A stretch of DNA of 64,000 bases from Candidatus Andeanibacterium colombiense. Its GTDB lineage: Bacteria > Pseudomonadota > Alphaproteobacteria > Sphingomonadales > Sphingomonadaceae. The notes beneath the pieces were generated by a model. The model made no database searches and had not been told where the DNA came from. It was given only the letters and a program-made list of their open reading frames with translations. The stretch spans positions 186,001 to 250,000 of the forward strand of contig CP119316.1 of NCBI GenBank assembly GCA_029202985.1, given 5' to 3'. Both the position numbers and the translations under genes were made by a program. Below, in pieces: positions 40,221-49,051 of the stretch; position 1 is the first letter of the stretch, and each line of letters begins with the position of its first letter.

Positions 40221-40248
40221 TCTCTAGTGATTGTGCGGCGCGGCGCAA
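40221..40248 (-). promoter_or_regulatory. probable sdhB promoter
   Basis: On the minus strand, TTGCGC (40248-40243) and TAGAGA (40226-40221) are separated by 16 bases, with sdhB starting about 30 bases further on. The same TTGCGC/TAGAG style precedes nuoA at 60746-60774, which supports it as a housekeeping promoter type in this genome. Confidence 0.4.
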
Positions 40249-40449
40249 GTGCACGGATTTCAACCGAAGTCGACAAGGCCGGGACAATGCCGCGCGATAA
40301 GGCCGCCGGTTCCGGTTCGCGGGACCGTTGAGGGCATTATCGCATAATCCGACGGGCAGCGGGAAACCTCTCGCGCGTTTTCGTGTTATGTTCGGCAGGG
40401 TGTGTGCGGTGCGCACCCGCGGATTAACGGATCGGGGATTAGCTGGGCC

Positions 40450-41046
40450 ATGCTGTTCGAACTGCCTGACACTGCCGAGTTTCCTCTTTCCATTCCCGAG
40501 CCGGTACTGTCGCCGTTTCATGAGCGCTTGCGGAATGCTAGCCGCTTCTACCACGACGAGGTCGACGGGCTCTATGGGCAGTTCGATCTACGTGAACGCG
40601 GCTCCTACGGCGATTTCCTTGCCTCGCATGCGCGCGCGCTACTGCCCCTCGAGAACTGGCTCGATCTTGCATGGCTGGTCCAGGGCGTGACACCGCGCTC
40701 GCCAGCACTGAGGGCCGATCTCGAAACGCTTGGCCGCCCTCTGATCGAACCTGCCGCGCTGGGCTGGAAGAAGGACGGCCCAGCGTTGTGGGGCGCCGCC
40801 TATGTCGTCGAAGGCTCGCGCCTCGGGGCGGCGGTGTTGCATAAGGCGGTCGCACCGGATGTGCCGATTGCCTATCTGTCCTCGACGCACCCGCAAGGCG
40901 CCTGGCGCGCATTCCTGCGTCAGCTGGACGCAAAGGCGGCGGCTGGCGGCGAGCGCTGGCAGACCGAAGCGGTTGCCTCCGCAATCCGCACATTCACCCT
41001 GTTCGCCGACGCGGCGGTCGCCTGGGGGGCTGTGCGTGGCCGGTGA
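40450..41046 (+). CDS. biliverdin-producing heme oxygenase
   Basis: This 198-residue heme oxygenase of the phytochrome-linked type opens heme to biliverdin, the chromophore used by the next gene. It shows LSPFHERLRNASRFYHDEVDG near the N terminus, LPLENWLDLAWLVQGVTP, and GWKKDGPALWGAAYVVEGSRLGAAVL around residue 105. The canonical proximal His at the very N terminus is not obvious, but HERL and FYHD are close candidates. ATG 40450 was chosen. The stop overlaps the bacteriophytochrome start by 11 bases, so the pair is cotranslated. Confidence 0.85.
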   Translation: MLFELPDTAEFPLSIPEPVLSPFHERLRNASRFYHDEVDGLYGQFDLRERGSYGDFLASHARALLPLENWLDLAWLVQGVTPRSPALRADLETLGRPLIEPAALGWKKDGPALWGAAYVVEGSRLGAAVLHKAVAPDVPIAYLSSTHPQGAWRAFLRQLDAKAAAGGERWQTEAVASAIRTFTLFADAAVAWGAVRGR

Positions 41047-43585
41047 GCCTGCGGCATCCAAGGTCGACCTGACGAATTGCGACCGTGAGCCTATCCATGT
41101 TCTCGGCAATATCCAGCCGTTCGGGTTTCTCGTCGTGGTCGGGGCCGACTGGCTGATTTCTCGCGTATCGGCCAATATCGGCGCGTTCACCGGCAAGGGG
41201 CCGGGGGAGTTGGTTGGGGCGCCACTCACTGCGTTGTTCACCGAAGACGGCGTTCATTCGGTGCGTAACCGCATCGCGATGCTGCGCGGGCCCGACGCGG
41301 TCGAACGGCTCTATCGGCAAAGCCTGATCGAAGGACGCCCGCCGTTCGATGTCGCGGTGCATCTCGCGGGCGACGCGATCGTGATCGAGGTGGAGCCTGC
41401 TTCCGAAGATGTCGGCGAAGCGGCCGGCCTGGTCCGCACGCTGGTGACGCGGCTGTCGCAGACCGAGACCTTGCGCACTTTCATCAGCCAAAGCGCGCTG
41501 CTGGTGCGCGCGATCACCGGGTTCGACCGGGTGATGGTCTATCGCTTCGACGACGAAGGCTCGGGTGAAGTGGTCGCCGAAGCGCTAAATCCCGGCGTCG
41601 AGAGCTTCCTCGGCCAGCGCTACCCGGCGTCCGACATTCCGCAGCAGGCGCGCAAGCTCTATTTGCGCAGTGTATTTCGCATCATTGCCGACATCGGAGC
41701 CACGCCCGTGCCGATCGTGCCCCAGCTCGACGGCGAAGGGCAGATGCTCGACCAGTCGCTGTCGCTGCTGCGCGCGGTGTCTCCGATCCATATCGAATAT
41801 CTCAAGAACATGGGTGTAACCGCGTCGCTTTCGATCTCGATCATCGTCGGCGGCAAATTGTGGGGCCTGTTCGCCTGTCATCATTACGCGCCGCGTCTGC
41901 CCAATCTGGCGATGCGCACGGCGGCGGAATTGTTCGGGCAGATGTTCTCGCTGATGCTCGAGAGCCGCGAACGTGCGGAGACCGCCGAATACGAAGCCCG
42001 CGCCCGCGCCGCGACCGACCGGCTGATGGCGTCGGTGGCGCAGGACGATTCGCTGCTGCAGGACGCCGAATGGGTCGGTGAAGTGGTGTTCGATACCATT
42101 CCGGCCGACGGGGTGGCGGTGTTGCTCAACGGAGCGATGTCGCTGCACGGGCTTACCCCTGGAGCGGAGGATTTCCGGGCGCTGGTCGGCACGCTCAACA
42201 GTGTTTCCAAGGGCGAGGTGCTCGCGACCGATTCGATCCAGGCGGTGATGCCCGCAGCGGCGGCCTATGCCGAGATCGCGGCCGGGATGATCGCGATCCC
42301 GCTGTCGCGCCGCCCGCGCGATTACGTGGTACTGTTCCGCAGCGAACAGCTGCGTTCGGTGCGCTGGGGCGGCAATCCCGAGAAGGCGGTCGAAACCGGC
42401 CCGCTCGGCGACCGACTGACGCCGCGAAAGAGTTTCGAGATCTGGTCGCAGCTGGTGAAAGGGCGTTCGCTGCCGTTCACCCAGTCCGAGCGGCGGGTGG
42501 CTGAAGCCTTGCGGATCGGGATACTCGAAGTACTGGTCCGGCTGGCCGACAGCGCCGGCGAGGAACGCCAGCGCGCGGCCGAGCGGCAGGAATTGCTGAT
42601 AGCCGAACTCAACCACCGGGTGCGCAACATTCTCGCGCTGATCCGCGGGCTGGTGTCGCAGACCCGCGAAGGCACTCTGGGGGTCGAGGATTTCATCGCC
42701 AATCTCGATAGCCGGGTGCAGGCTCTGGCGCGCGCGCACGAACAGGTCACCCGCGACCATTGGGCCCCGGCGCGATTGCGCGATCTGATCGAGACCGAGG
42801 CCAATGCATTCCTCACAAAGAAGCGCACCCAGCTAAAGGCCGAAGGGCCGAACGTGCTGATCCAACCCCCTGCCTTCACCGCGCTGGCGCTGGTTTTCCA
42901 CGAGCTGATCACCAACGCAGTAAAGTACGGCGCGCTGTCGGATGGCGGCAGCGTTGCGGTGAACTGGAAGCTCGACGAGGATGGCAGCCTGGTGATCGAC
43001 TGGGCCGAAAGCGGCGGCCCGCCGGTTATGCCCCCGTCGCGGCGCGGTTTCGGCACGGTGGTGATCGAACAGACGATCCCCCACGACCTGGGCGGCGATG
43101 CCAGGCTGCACTACCAGCTTGGCGGCCTTTCCGCCCACTTCTGCATCCCGTCGCGCCATGTCGCGGGTGTCGGCAGCGGCGAGGCGATCAGCGTTGCGCC
43201 CCCCCTGCCGGACGACGAGGCGCGGCCGCTCGCCGGGCGCAGGGTGATGCTGGTCGAGGACAGCCTGATCATCGCGCTTGACGGGGAAGACGTGCTGCGC
43301 TCGCTCGGCGCGGAAGAGGTCAAGCTTGCCGCCAGCGTCCGCGGAGCGATGAAATTGCTGGATGAATTTCCGCTCGACCTGGCGGTGCTCGACTACAATC
43401 TCGGCGCCGAGAACAGTGAGCCCATCGCTGAAGAATTGAACTATCGCGGCATCCCGTTCCTCTTCGCGACCGGCTATGGCAGCGGCCTCGACGCGGCGCG
43501 TTTTGCCAGCGTGCCGATCGTCACCAAGCCCTATGGCAAGGGCGACATCGGCAAGGCCGTGGCGAAGCTCGACGCCGGCCCCTAG
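41036..43585 (+). CDS. bphP: bacteriophytochrome with HWE histidine kinase and receiver domain
   Basis: This 849-residue red/far-red photoreceptor has a PAS domain with N-terminal Cys15 (DLTNCDREPIHVLGNIQPFG) for biliverdin and a GAF domain with RYPASDIPQQARKLYL. A PHY domain spans about 330-500. An HWE kinase has H-box ELNHRVRNILALIRGLVSQT, an N-box near HELITNAVKYG, and W-x-E in IDWAESGG. The C-terminal receiver has phospho-acceptor Asp in LAVLDYNLG and Lys in IVTKPYG. It is a hybrid kinase that can pass phosphate to its own receiver. GTG 41036 overlaps the heme oxygenase gene. Its TAG shares CTAG with the convergent amidohydrolase. Confidence 0.92.
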   Translation: MAGEPAASKVDLTNCDREPIHVLGNIQPFGFLVVVGADWLISRVSANIGAFTGKGPGELVGAPLTALFTEDGVHSVRNRIAMLRGPDAVERLYRQSLIEGRPPFDVAVHLAGDAIVIEVEPASEDVGEAAGLVRTLVTRLSQTETLRTFISQSALLVRAITGFDRVMVYRFDDEGSGEVVAEALNPGVESFLGQRYPASDIPQQARKLYLRSVFRIIADIGATPVPIVPQLDGEGQMLDQSLSLLRAVSPIHIEYLKNMGVTASLSISIIVGGKLWGLFACHHYAPRLPNLAMRTAAELFGQMFSLMLESRERAETAEYEARARAATDRLMASVAQDDSLLQDAEWVGEVVFDTIPADGVAVLLNGAMSLHGLTPGAEDFRALVGTLNSVSKGEVLATDSIQAVMPAAAAYAEIAAGMIAIPLSRRPRDYVVLFRSEQLRSVRWGGNPEKAVETGPLGDRLTPRKSFEIWSQLVKGRSLPFTQSERRVAEALRIGILEVLVRLADSAGEERQRAAERQELLIAELNHRVRNILALIRGLVSQTREGTLGVEDFIANLDSRVQALARAHEQVTRDHWAPARLRDLIETEANAFLTKKRTQLKAEGPNVLIQPPAFTALALVFHELITNAVKYGALSDGGSVAVNWKLDEDGSLVIDWAESGGPPVMPPSRRGFGTVVIEQTIPHDLGGDARLHYQLGGLSAHFCIPSRHVAGVGSGEAISVAPPLPDDEARPLAGRRVMLVEDSLIIALDGEDVLRSLGAEEVKLAASVRGAMKLLDEFPLDLAVLDYNLGAENSEPIAEELNYRGIPFLFATGYGSGLDAARFASVPIVTKPYGKGDIGKAVAKLDAGP

Positions 43586-44874
43586 CCTACGGGAACGCCG
43601 CCCTTGATGACCTTGTCGACATGCTCGAGCACGGTCACGTCGCTCAGCGGATCGCCTTTCACCGCGACGATGTCGGCCCAGGCGCCCGGCTTCAGCACCC
43701 CGACCTGGCCTTTCTGGTCGAGCGCGTCGCCGGCATTGATCGTGGCTGCGCGGATCGCGTCGAGCGGGGTCATGCCGTATTGGACCATATATTTGAACTG
43801 ACCGGCCGAGGTTTCCTGCGGCATCACCCCGGCGTCCGTGCCGAACAGCATCTTGACTCCGGCCTTGAACGCCTTGCGGAAATTGTCGCGCTGAATCTGC
43901 GCGATATCGCGGTCCTTCTGGAGGTTTTCCTCCAGCACGCCGTTCTTCTTGCCTTCCGACTGGGTGTATTCGGTGTTGAAGATGTCCATCGTGAACCAGG
44001 TGCCGTGCTGTTTCGCGAGTTCGATGCCCTCGTCATCGACCAGGCTGGCGTGTTCGATCGTGTCGATGCCGGCGCGGATCGCGGCCTTGATCCCTTCGGC
44101 GCCGTGCGCATGGGCCGCGACCTTGAGCCCGACCATGTGCGCCTCGTCGGTGACGGCTTTCAATTCCTCGAAGGTCATCTGCTGCTGGCCCGGCGTGTCG
44201 CCATGCGAGAACACCCCGCCGGTCGCGCAGATCTTGATCACCCCGGCGCCGTATTTTTTCATCTCGCGCACGCGCTGGCGGAATTCGTCGGGGCTGTCGG
44301 CCACCGCGGGCGATTTCTTATCCATGCTCGGCGGGAAACCGGTGTCGTCACAGTGACCACCGGTAGCGCCGAGCGCGTAATTAGCGGTGGTGATGCGCGG
44401 GCCCTGGGTCCAGCCCTCCTCGATCGCTTCTTTCGCGCCCTCGACGTCGTAGTTCTGGTCCCCGACGTTGCGAACTGAAGTGAAGCCGTGGTCGAGCATC
44501 TTCCTTGCGTTGACCGCGCCGAGCACGGCCCAGAAGCTGTCGGTGAACTGGAGCGAATTATAGCCGCCGTATTCGGGACGCCCGTCGAGATGGACATGCA
44601 TGTCGATCAATCCGGGGAGGATCGTGTCCTCGCCCAGATCGATCAAGCTTGCATCCGCAGGTGCGGCCTTACCGCTGTCGATGGAGGCGACCTTGCCGTC
44701 GGTGACGGTGATCAGCGGGTTGGCGATATATTTCCCGCTCTCGACATCAAGCAGGCGTGCGGCCTTGACGTAAACCGTCTCGGCGGCTGCGGGGCTCGCC
44801 AGCATGCCGGTGAGGGCAGTGGCAATTATCGCTTTTTGGGCGAAGCGCCGCAGCGCCGAAACGGTTGCGTTCAT
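43582..44874 (-). CDS. secreted metal-dependent amidohydrolase
   Basis: This 430-residue amidohydrolase of the imidazolonepropionase/Xaa-Pro dipeptidase type has a signal peptide MNATVSALRRFAQKAIIATA with cleavage near AAAE. Metal ligands appear in LPGLIDMHVHLDG (HVH), KICATGGVFSHGD (carboxylated Lys), VAAHAHGAEG, TIEHASLVDD, and LFGTDAGVMP. Relatives act on peptides, cyclic amides or organophosphates, so the natural substrate is uncertain. It is periplasmic. It converges on bphP and is followed upstream by rne. Confidence 0.88.
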   Translation of the reverse strand: MNATVSALRRFAQKAIIATALTGMLASPAAAETVYVKAARLLDVESGKYIANPLITVTDGKVASIDSGKAAPADASLIDLGEDTILPGLIDMHVHLDGRPEYGGYNSLQFTDSFWAVLGAVNARKMLDHGFTSVRNVGDQNYDVEGAKEAIEEGWTQGPRITTANYALGATGGHCDDTGFPPSMDKKSPAVADSPDEFRQRVREMKKYGAGVIKICATGGVFSHGDTPGQQQMTFEELKAVTDEAHMVGLKVAAHAHGAEGIKAAIRAGIDTIEHASLVDDEGIELAKQHGTWFTMDIFNTEYTQSEGKKNGVLEENLQKDRDIAQIQRDNFRKAFKAGVKMLFGTDAGVMPQETSAGQFKYMVQYGMTPLDAIRAATINAGDALDQKGQVGVLKPGAWADIVAVKGDPLSDVTVLEHVDKVIKGGVPVG

Positions 44875-44875
44875 C

Positions 44876-47614
44876 CTATTCTCCGAAGGTACGCTGCCAC
44901 CATCCGCGGCGCGAACCGCCTTCCGGCGCTTCTTCGGCGGCCGGTTCTTCTGCGGCAGCCTCGGCCGGAGCCTCCTCGGCCGGTGCGGCTTTGGGCTCGG
45001 GGGCTGGGGCAGCCTTCTTCGCGCGGCTGCGCTTGGGCTTGGGAGCGGGCTCGGCTTCCGCTTCCGGCTCGGGAGTGGGCGCTTCCTCGACCGGAGCTTC
45101 TTCCTTCACCTTCTTCGCGCGGCTGCGCTTGGGTTTCGGAGCAGGCTCGGCTTCGGCTTCCGGCTCGGCCGCCGGAACCTCCGCGGCGGGCGCTTCCACC
45201 GCGGGTTCTTCCTTGACCTTGCGGGCGCGGCTGCGACGGGCCTTGGGCTTTTCCTCCGCAGGCGCTTCCTCGATCGGCTCCGCGACTACCGAGATATCCT
45301 CGGCGAGATGGTCGGAGAGCTCCGCGGGGGTCTGTTCCGTGCCGGCTTCGCCTTCACCTTCGCCTTCGTCGCGGCGGCGATTGCGATTGCGTCCACCGCG
45401 GCGGCGACGCTTCTTGCGCGGCCGATCCTCGTCCTCGTCGGAACGCTCGGGCCGATCGTCGGCTTCGCCATCTTCGTCGCCCTGCTCGTCGTCGGAACGC
45501 CCCTCGCGCTCCTCGTCGGAGCCGGGCTCGTCCGAACCGCGTTCGTCACGATTGCGGCCACGTCCGCCACGGCGGCGGCGGCGGCGCTTGTTGCCGTCGT
45601 CGCGCTCGGACCGATCTTCGCGGTGTTCGCGCTCTTCTTCCTCGTCCTCGTCCTCGAAGGCGTCGAGTTCCTCGTCGTCCTCGGGCTCGTCATAGACGAT
45701 CGGCTCGAACTTCGGGACCGAAGTCGGGCGCGGACCACCGGAGGTGACCCGCATCTTCGAACCTTCGTCCTCGCCTTCCGGGATCACCTGCACGGTGACG
45801 CCATAACGATCCTCGATCTCGTGGAGATCGGCGCGCTTGGCGTTGAGCATGTAGATCGAGGCTTCGGTCGAGGCGTAGAGCGTGATGATCGTGCCCTTGC
45901 CCTTGGCCGCTTCGTCCTCGATCAGGCGCAGCGCCGAAAGGCCTGCGCTCGATGCGGTACGAACCAGGCCGGTGCCATCGCAGTGCGGGCACGAGCGGGT
46001 GGTCGCCTCGAGCACGCCGGTGCGCAGGCGCTGGCGGCTCATCTCCATCAGGCCGAAGCCGGAGATGCGGCCGACCTGGATGCGCGCGCGATCGTGCTTG
46101 AGCGCGTCCTTCATCGCGCGTTCGACCTTACGGATGTTGGAGTTGTACTCCATGTCGATGAAGTCGATCACGACCAGGCCCGCCATGTCGCGCAGGCGGA
46201 GCTGGCGGGCGATCTCCTGCGCCGCTTCCATGTTGGTGGAGAGTGCGGTCTGCTCGATCCCGTGTTCCTTGGTGGAACGGCCGGAGTTGATGTCGATCGA
46301 GACCAGCGCCTCGGTCGGATTGATCACGATGTACCCGCCCGAACGCAGCTGGACGACCGGATCGTACATCGCGCTGAGCTGGTCCTCGGCGCCATAGCGC
46401 TGGAACAGCGGCACCGGATCGGAATAGGCCTTCACCCGCTTCGCGTGGCTCGGCATCAGCAATTTCATGAAATCGCGGGCGGCCCTGTAGCCGTCCTCGC
46501 CTTCGACGACGACTTCCTCGATTTCCTTGTTGTAGATGTCGCGGATCGCCCGCTTGATCAGGTCGCTGTCCGAATGAATCACCGCGGGCGCGGTGGACTT
46601 CATCGTGTTCTCGCGGATCTCGTCCCACACGCGGGCGAGATAATCGAAGTCGCGCTTGATCTCGGTCTTGTTGCGCTGCAGCCCGGCGGTGCGGACGATG
46701 CAGCCCATCGATTTCGGCAAGTTCAGCTCGGAGACGATGCTCTTCAGGCGCTTGCGGTCCCCGGCGTTGGAGATCTTGCGCGAAATCCCTCCGCCATGGG
46801 TGGAATTCGGCATCAACACGCAATAGCGGCCGGCGAGGCTGAGATAGGTGGTGAGGGCGGCACCCTTGTTGCCGCGCTCTTCCTTCACGACCTGGACCAG
46901 CAGCACCTGGCGGCGGTGGATCACGTCCTGGATCTTGTAGCGGCGGCGCAGCGCCATGCGCTTGGCGCGCACTTCATCGACTTCCTTGGCACGGGCGCGG
47001 TTGCCGCCGCCCTTGCCACCGCGACCATCGCGGCGGCCACGGCCGCGGCCGCGACGGGGGCGATCGCCGCTGCCTTCGTCGCCGTCCTCGCCGTGTTCGG
47101 CGGCGGCTTCATGCTCGCCGTCTTCGTCGTCATGCTCGTCGGAACCGTCCTCGCGGTCGTCGTCGTGCTCATCCTCGTCGTCGGCGAAGCCGCCTTCGAT
47201 GGTCGCGACATCGTCCTTCTCGGAAGTGTCGATTTCTTCGACCCCGGCGAAGTCGTCGTCACCGGCTTCGGCGCGGGCGTCTTCTTCCTCTTCCTCTTCG
47301 GCGCGGAGAGCCGCTTCCTCGGCGATCGCTTCGGCCTCTTCGGCCAGCAGCGCCTCGCGGTCTTCCTTCGGGATCTGGTAATAGTCCGGGTGGATCTCGC
47401 TGAAGGCGAGGAAGCCGTGACGATTGCCACCGAAATCGACGAATGCCGCCTGCAGCGACGGTTCGACCCGGGTTACTTTAGCGAGATAGATATTGCCCTT
47501 GATCTGCTTGTGTTCGGCAGATTCAAAGTCGAACTCGTCAATCCGGTTGCCCTTGAGCACCGCCACCCGCGTTTCTTCCGGGTGGCGCGCGTCGATTAGC
47601 ATGCGCGTAGCCAT
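44876..47614 (-). CDS. rne: ribonuclease E/G
   Basis: This 912-residue endonuclease is central to mRNA decay and rRNA processing. The S1 RNA-binding domain (about 37-300) is split by an acidic/arginine-rich insertion of roughly 130 residues. The catalytic DNase I-like domain carries acidic residues in ALVSIDINSGRSTKE and VVIDFIDM, and the Zn-link is CPHCDGTGL. The C-terminal third is low-complexity, with Arg blocks and Ala/Glu/Lys/Pro repeats that probably bind RNA and degradosome partners. ATG 47614 starts MATRMLIDARHPEETRVAVL. It has a long leader likely used for autoregulation. Confidence 0.95.
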   Translation of the reverse strand: MATRMLIDARHPEETRVAVLKGNRIDEFDFESAEHKQIKGNIYLAKVTRVEPSLQAAFVDFGGNRHGFLAFSEIHPDYYQIPKEDREALLAEEAEAIAEEAALRAEEEEEEDARAEAGDDDFAGVEEIDTSEKDDVATIEGGFADDEDEHDDDREDGSDEHDDEDGEHEAAAEHGEDGDEGSGDRPRRGRGRGRRDGRGGKGGGNRARAKEVDEVRAKRMALRRRYKIQDVIHRRQVLLVQVVKEERGNKGAALTTYLSLAGRYCVLMPNSTHGGGISRKISNAGDRKRLKSIVSELNLPKSMGCIVRTAGLQRNKTEIKRDFDYLARVWDEIRENTMKSTAPAVIHSDSDLIKRAIRDIYNKEIEEVVVEGEDGYRAARDFMKLLMPSHAKRVKAYSDPVPLFQRYGAEDQLSAMYDPVVQLRSGGYIVINPTEALVSIDINSGRSTKEHGIEQTALSTNMEAAQEIARQLRLRDMAGLVVIDFIDMEYNSNIRKVERAMKDALKHDRARIQVGRISGFGLMEMSRQRLRTGVLEATTRSCPHCDGTGLVRTASSAGLSALRLIEDEAAKGKGTIITLYASTEASIYMLNAKRADLHEIEDRYGVTVQVIPEGEDEGSKMRVTSGGPRPTSVPKFEPIVYDEPEDDEELDAFEDEDEEEEREHREDRSERDDGNKRRRRRRGGRGRNRDERGSDEPGSDEEREGRSDDEQGDEDGEADDRPERSDEDEDRPRKKRRRRGGRNRNRRRDEGEGEGEAGTEQTPAELSDHLAEDISVVAEPIEEAPAEEKPKARRSRARKVKEEPAVEAPAAEVPAAEPEAEAEPAPKPKRSRAKKVKEEAPVEEAPTPEPEAEAEPAPKPKRSRAKKAAPAPEPKAAPAEEAPAEAAAEEPAAEEAPEGGSRRGWWQRTFGE

Positions 47615-48031
47615 TGTGAATTCTCCAGGCGCGCCTGCCGCCTGCGACCCTCATCGATGAAGGGGCGGTGGCGCGCACATATGCGTGAAAACCGGCCTCG
47701 CGCTCGCGATGGCCGGAAAGTGGAATTTCGCCGGACCGCAGCGTGCGGCCGGCGAAGCGGATCGTGTCTGCGGAAAAAAGGTCGCGCGGCCCCGGAAAGC
47801 GGGTGTGCGCTGCCGCTGCGGCCGACACCGCGACGCAGCCTTGCGGCTGCGGCAGTCGGTCGGGACAGTGGCTTCTCATTTCGGCATCAACCTGTAAGCG
47901 GCCGGTTCTCTTTTGAAATCCGGCAATTATTCGGGGTAGCCGCCGGGAAACCTTTGAACGGCGGTGCCAGCACTGTGGGCGGCAACGGCGTTGGGAAGAT
48001 TTCCGGGTGACAGGCTCTCCCCGATGCCGGT
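47615..48031 (-). other. long 5' leader of rne
   Basis: About 410 bases lie between the probable rne promoter and its start codon, with no credible gene on either strand. The segment is GC-rich and can form several stems. A long leader that RNase E cleaves to set its own level is known in gamma-proteobacteria; a similar role here is inferred from position and length only. Confidence 0.5.
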
Positions 48032-48060
48032 TAGATAGCAACCGCCGGGGAGGGGGGCAA
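48032..48060 (-). promoter_or_regulatory. probable rne promoter
   Basis: On the minus strand, TTGCCC (48060-48055) and TATCTA (48037-48032) are 17 bases apart. Transcription would start near 48025. The amidase gene begins in the opposite direction 68 bases away, so the region is divergent. Confidence 0.4.
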
Positions 48061-48127
48061 CCGCTTTGCGAAAAAAGCCAGATTTCGCTTGTCGGTAGCC
48101 AATCCCTAACCATAGACGTGGCCCGCA

Positions 48128-49006
48128 ATGAGGGAGCGCCTGCAGGTCCTTTTGCTATTCCTGTTCCCGGTCGTGCTGATGGCCGGGCTTTACGCGCTCA
48201 AGCTCAAGCTGCCGGTTCCGGTGCTGGGGCGCGATTATGTGATCCGCATCGAACTGCCCGATCCCGGCCGCCAGATCGGCCTGCCCGAGGTTTTGGGGCC
48301 GCCCGATGCCTCGCGCCCGCTGGTGGTGATCGACGCGGGCCACGGCGGCCACGATCCGGGCGCAAACGGCGGCGGGATCGAGGAGAAGCGGCTGGTTCTC
48401 GGCCTGGCCCTCGCCTTGCGCGACCGCCTGCTGCTGCAGGGTGGGATTCGGGTCGCGCTGACCCGAAGCGACGACAGCTTCCTGGTGCTGCAGGAACGCG
48501 CCGAGATCGCCCGGCGACTGGGCGCCGACCTGTTCCTGTCGATCCACGCGGATTCGGCCGGCGACGAGAGCGGCGTTCAAGGCGCGAGCGTCTATACGCT
48601 GTCGGAGCAGGCGTCGGACGAGGCGGCGGCGCGCTTCGCCGCGCGCGAGAACGATGCCGACAAGGTCAACGGCATTTCGCTGGCGGGCCGCAGCGATGCG
48701 GTGAGTGCGATCCTGGTCGGGCTGTCTCAACGCCATGCGCAGGAGGAATCGAGCGAATTCGCCGGCCTGATCACGCGCGAAGGGCAGGGCAGCATCGTGT
48801 TCCATCCCGATCCGCGCCGCTCGGCCGCGCTGGCGGTGTTGCGCGCGCCCGATGTGCCGGGCGTGCTGTTCGAAGCGGGCTTCATCACCAATCCCGACGA
48901 TGCGAAGCGGCTGACCTCGCCTGAGGGCAAGGCGCGCTTCGCCGATGCGCTGGAGCGGGCAATAAGGATATTCTTCGCGCGGAATTCCGGCGCGCTCGCG
49001 CAATAG
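48128..49006 (+). CDS. N-acetylmuramoyl-L-alanine amidase (AmiC-like)
   Basis: This 292-residue periplasmic peptidoglycan amidase is anchored or exported by an N-terminal hydrophobic segment (VLLLFLFPVVLMAGLYAL). The Amidase_3 domain has zinc ligands in VVIDAGHGGHDPGANG (His), EEKRLVLGLAL (Glu), and LFLSIHADSAGDESGVQGAS (His), and the C-terminal catalytic Glu in VPGVLFEAGFITNPDD. It splits stem peptides from glycan during cell separation. It lies 45 bases upstream of the PBP1A gene in the same direction, a common cell-wall pairing. Confidence 0.9.
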   Translation: MRERLQVLLLFLFPVVLMAGLYALKLKLPVPVLGRDYVIRIELPDPGRQIGLPEVLGPPDASRPLVVIDAGHGGHDPGANGGGIEEKRLVLGLALALRDRLLLQGGIRVALTRSDDSFLVLQERAEIARRLGADLFLSIHADSAGDESGVQGASVYTLSEQASDEAAARFAARENDADKVNGISLAGRSDAVSAILVGLSQRHAQEESSEFAGLITREGQGSIVFHPDPRRSAALAVLRAPDVPGVLFEAGFITNPDDAKRLTSPEGKARFADALERAIRIFFARNSGALAQ

Positions 49007-49051
49007 GTCTATTCCATCGGGCGAAGGCCCCGTGCTAAGGCCCCGCCGACC

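Noticed and set aside
44804..47599. A 931-codon open frame antisense to the whole of rne
   Set aside because: It arises because GC-rich, Glu/Arg/Ala-biased rne codons leave few stops on the other strand. The translated sequence is a run of hydrophobic and Arg repeats with no family signature, while rne itself is unmistakable.
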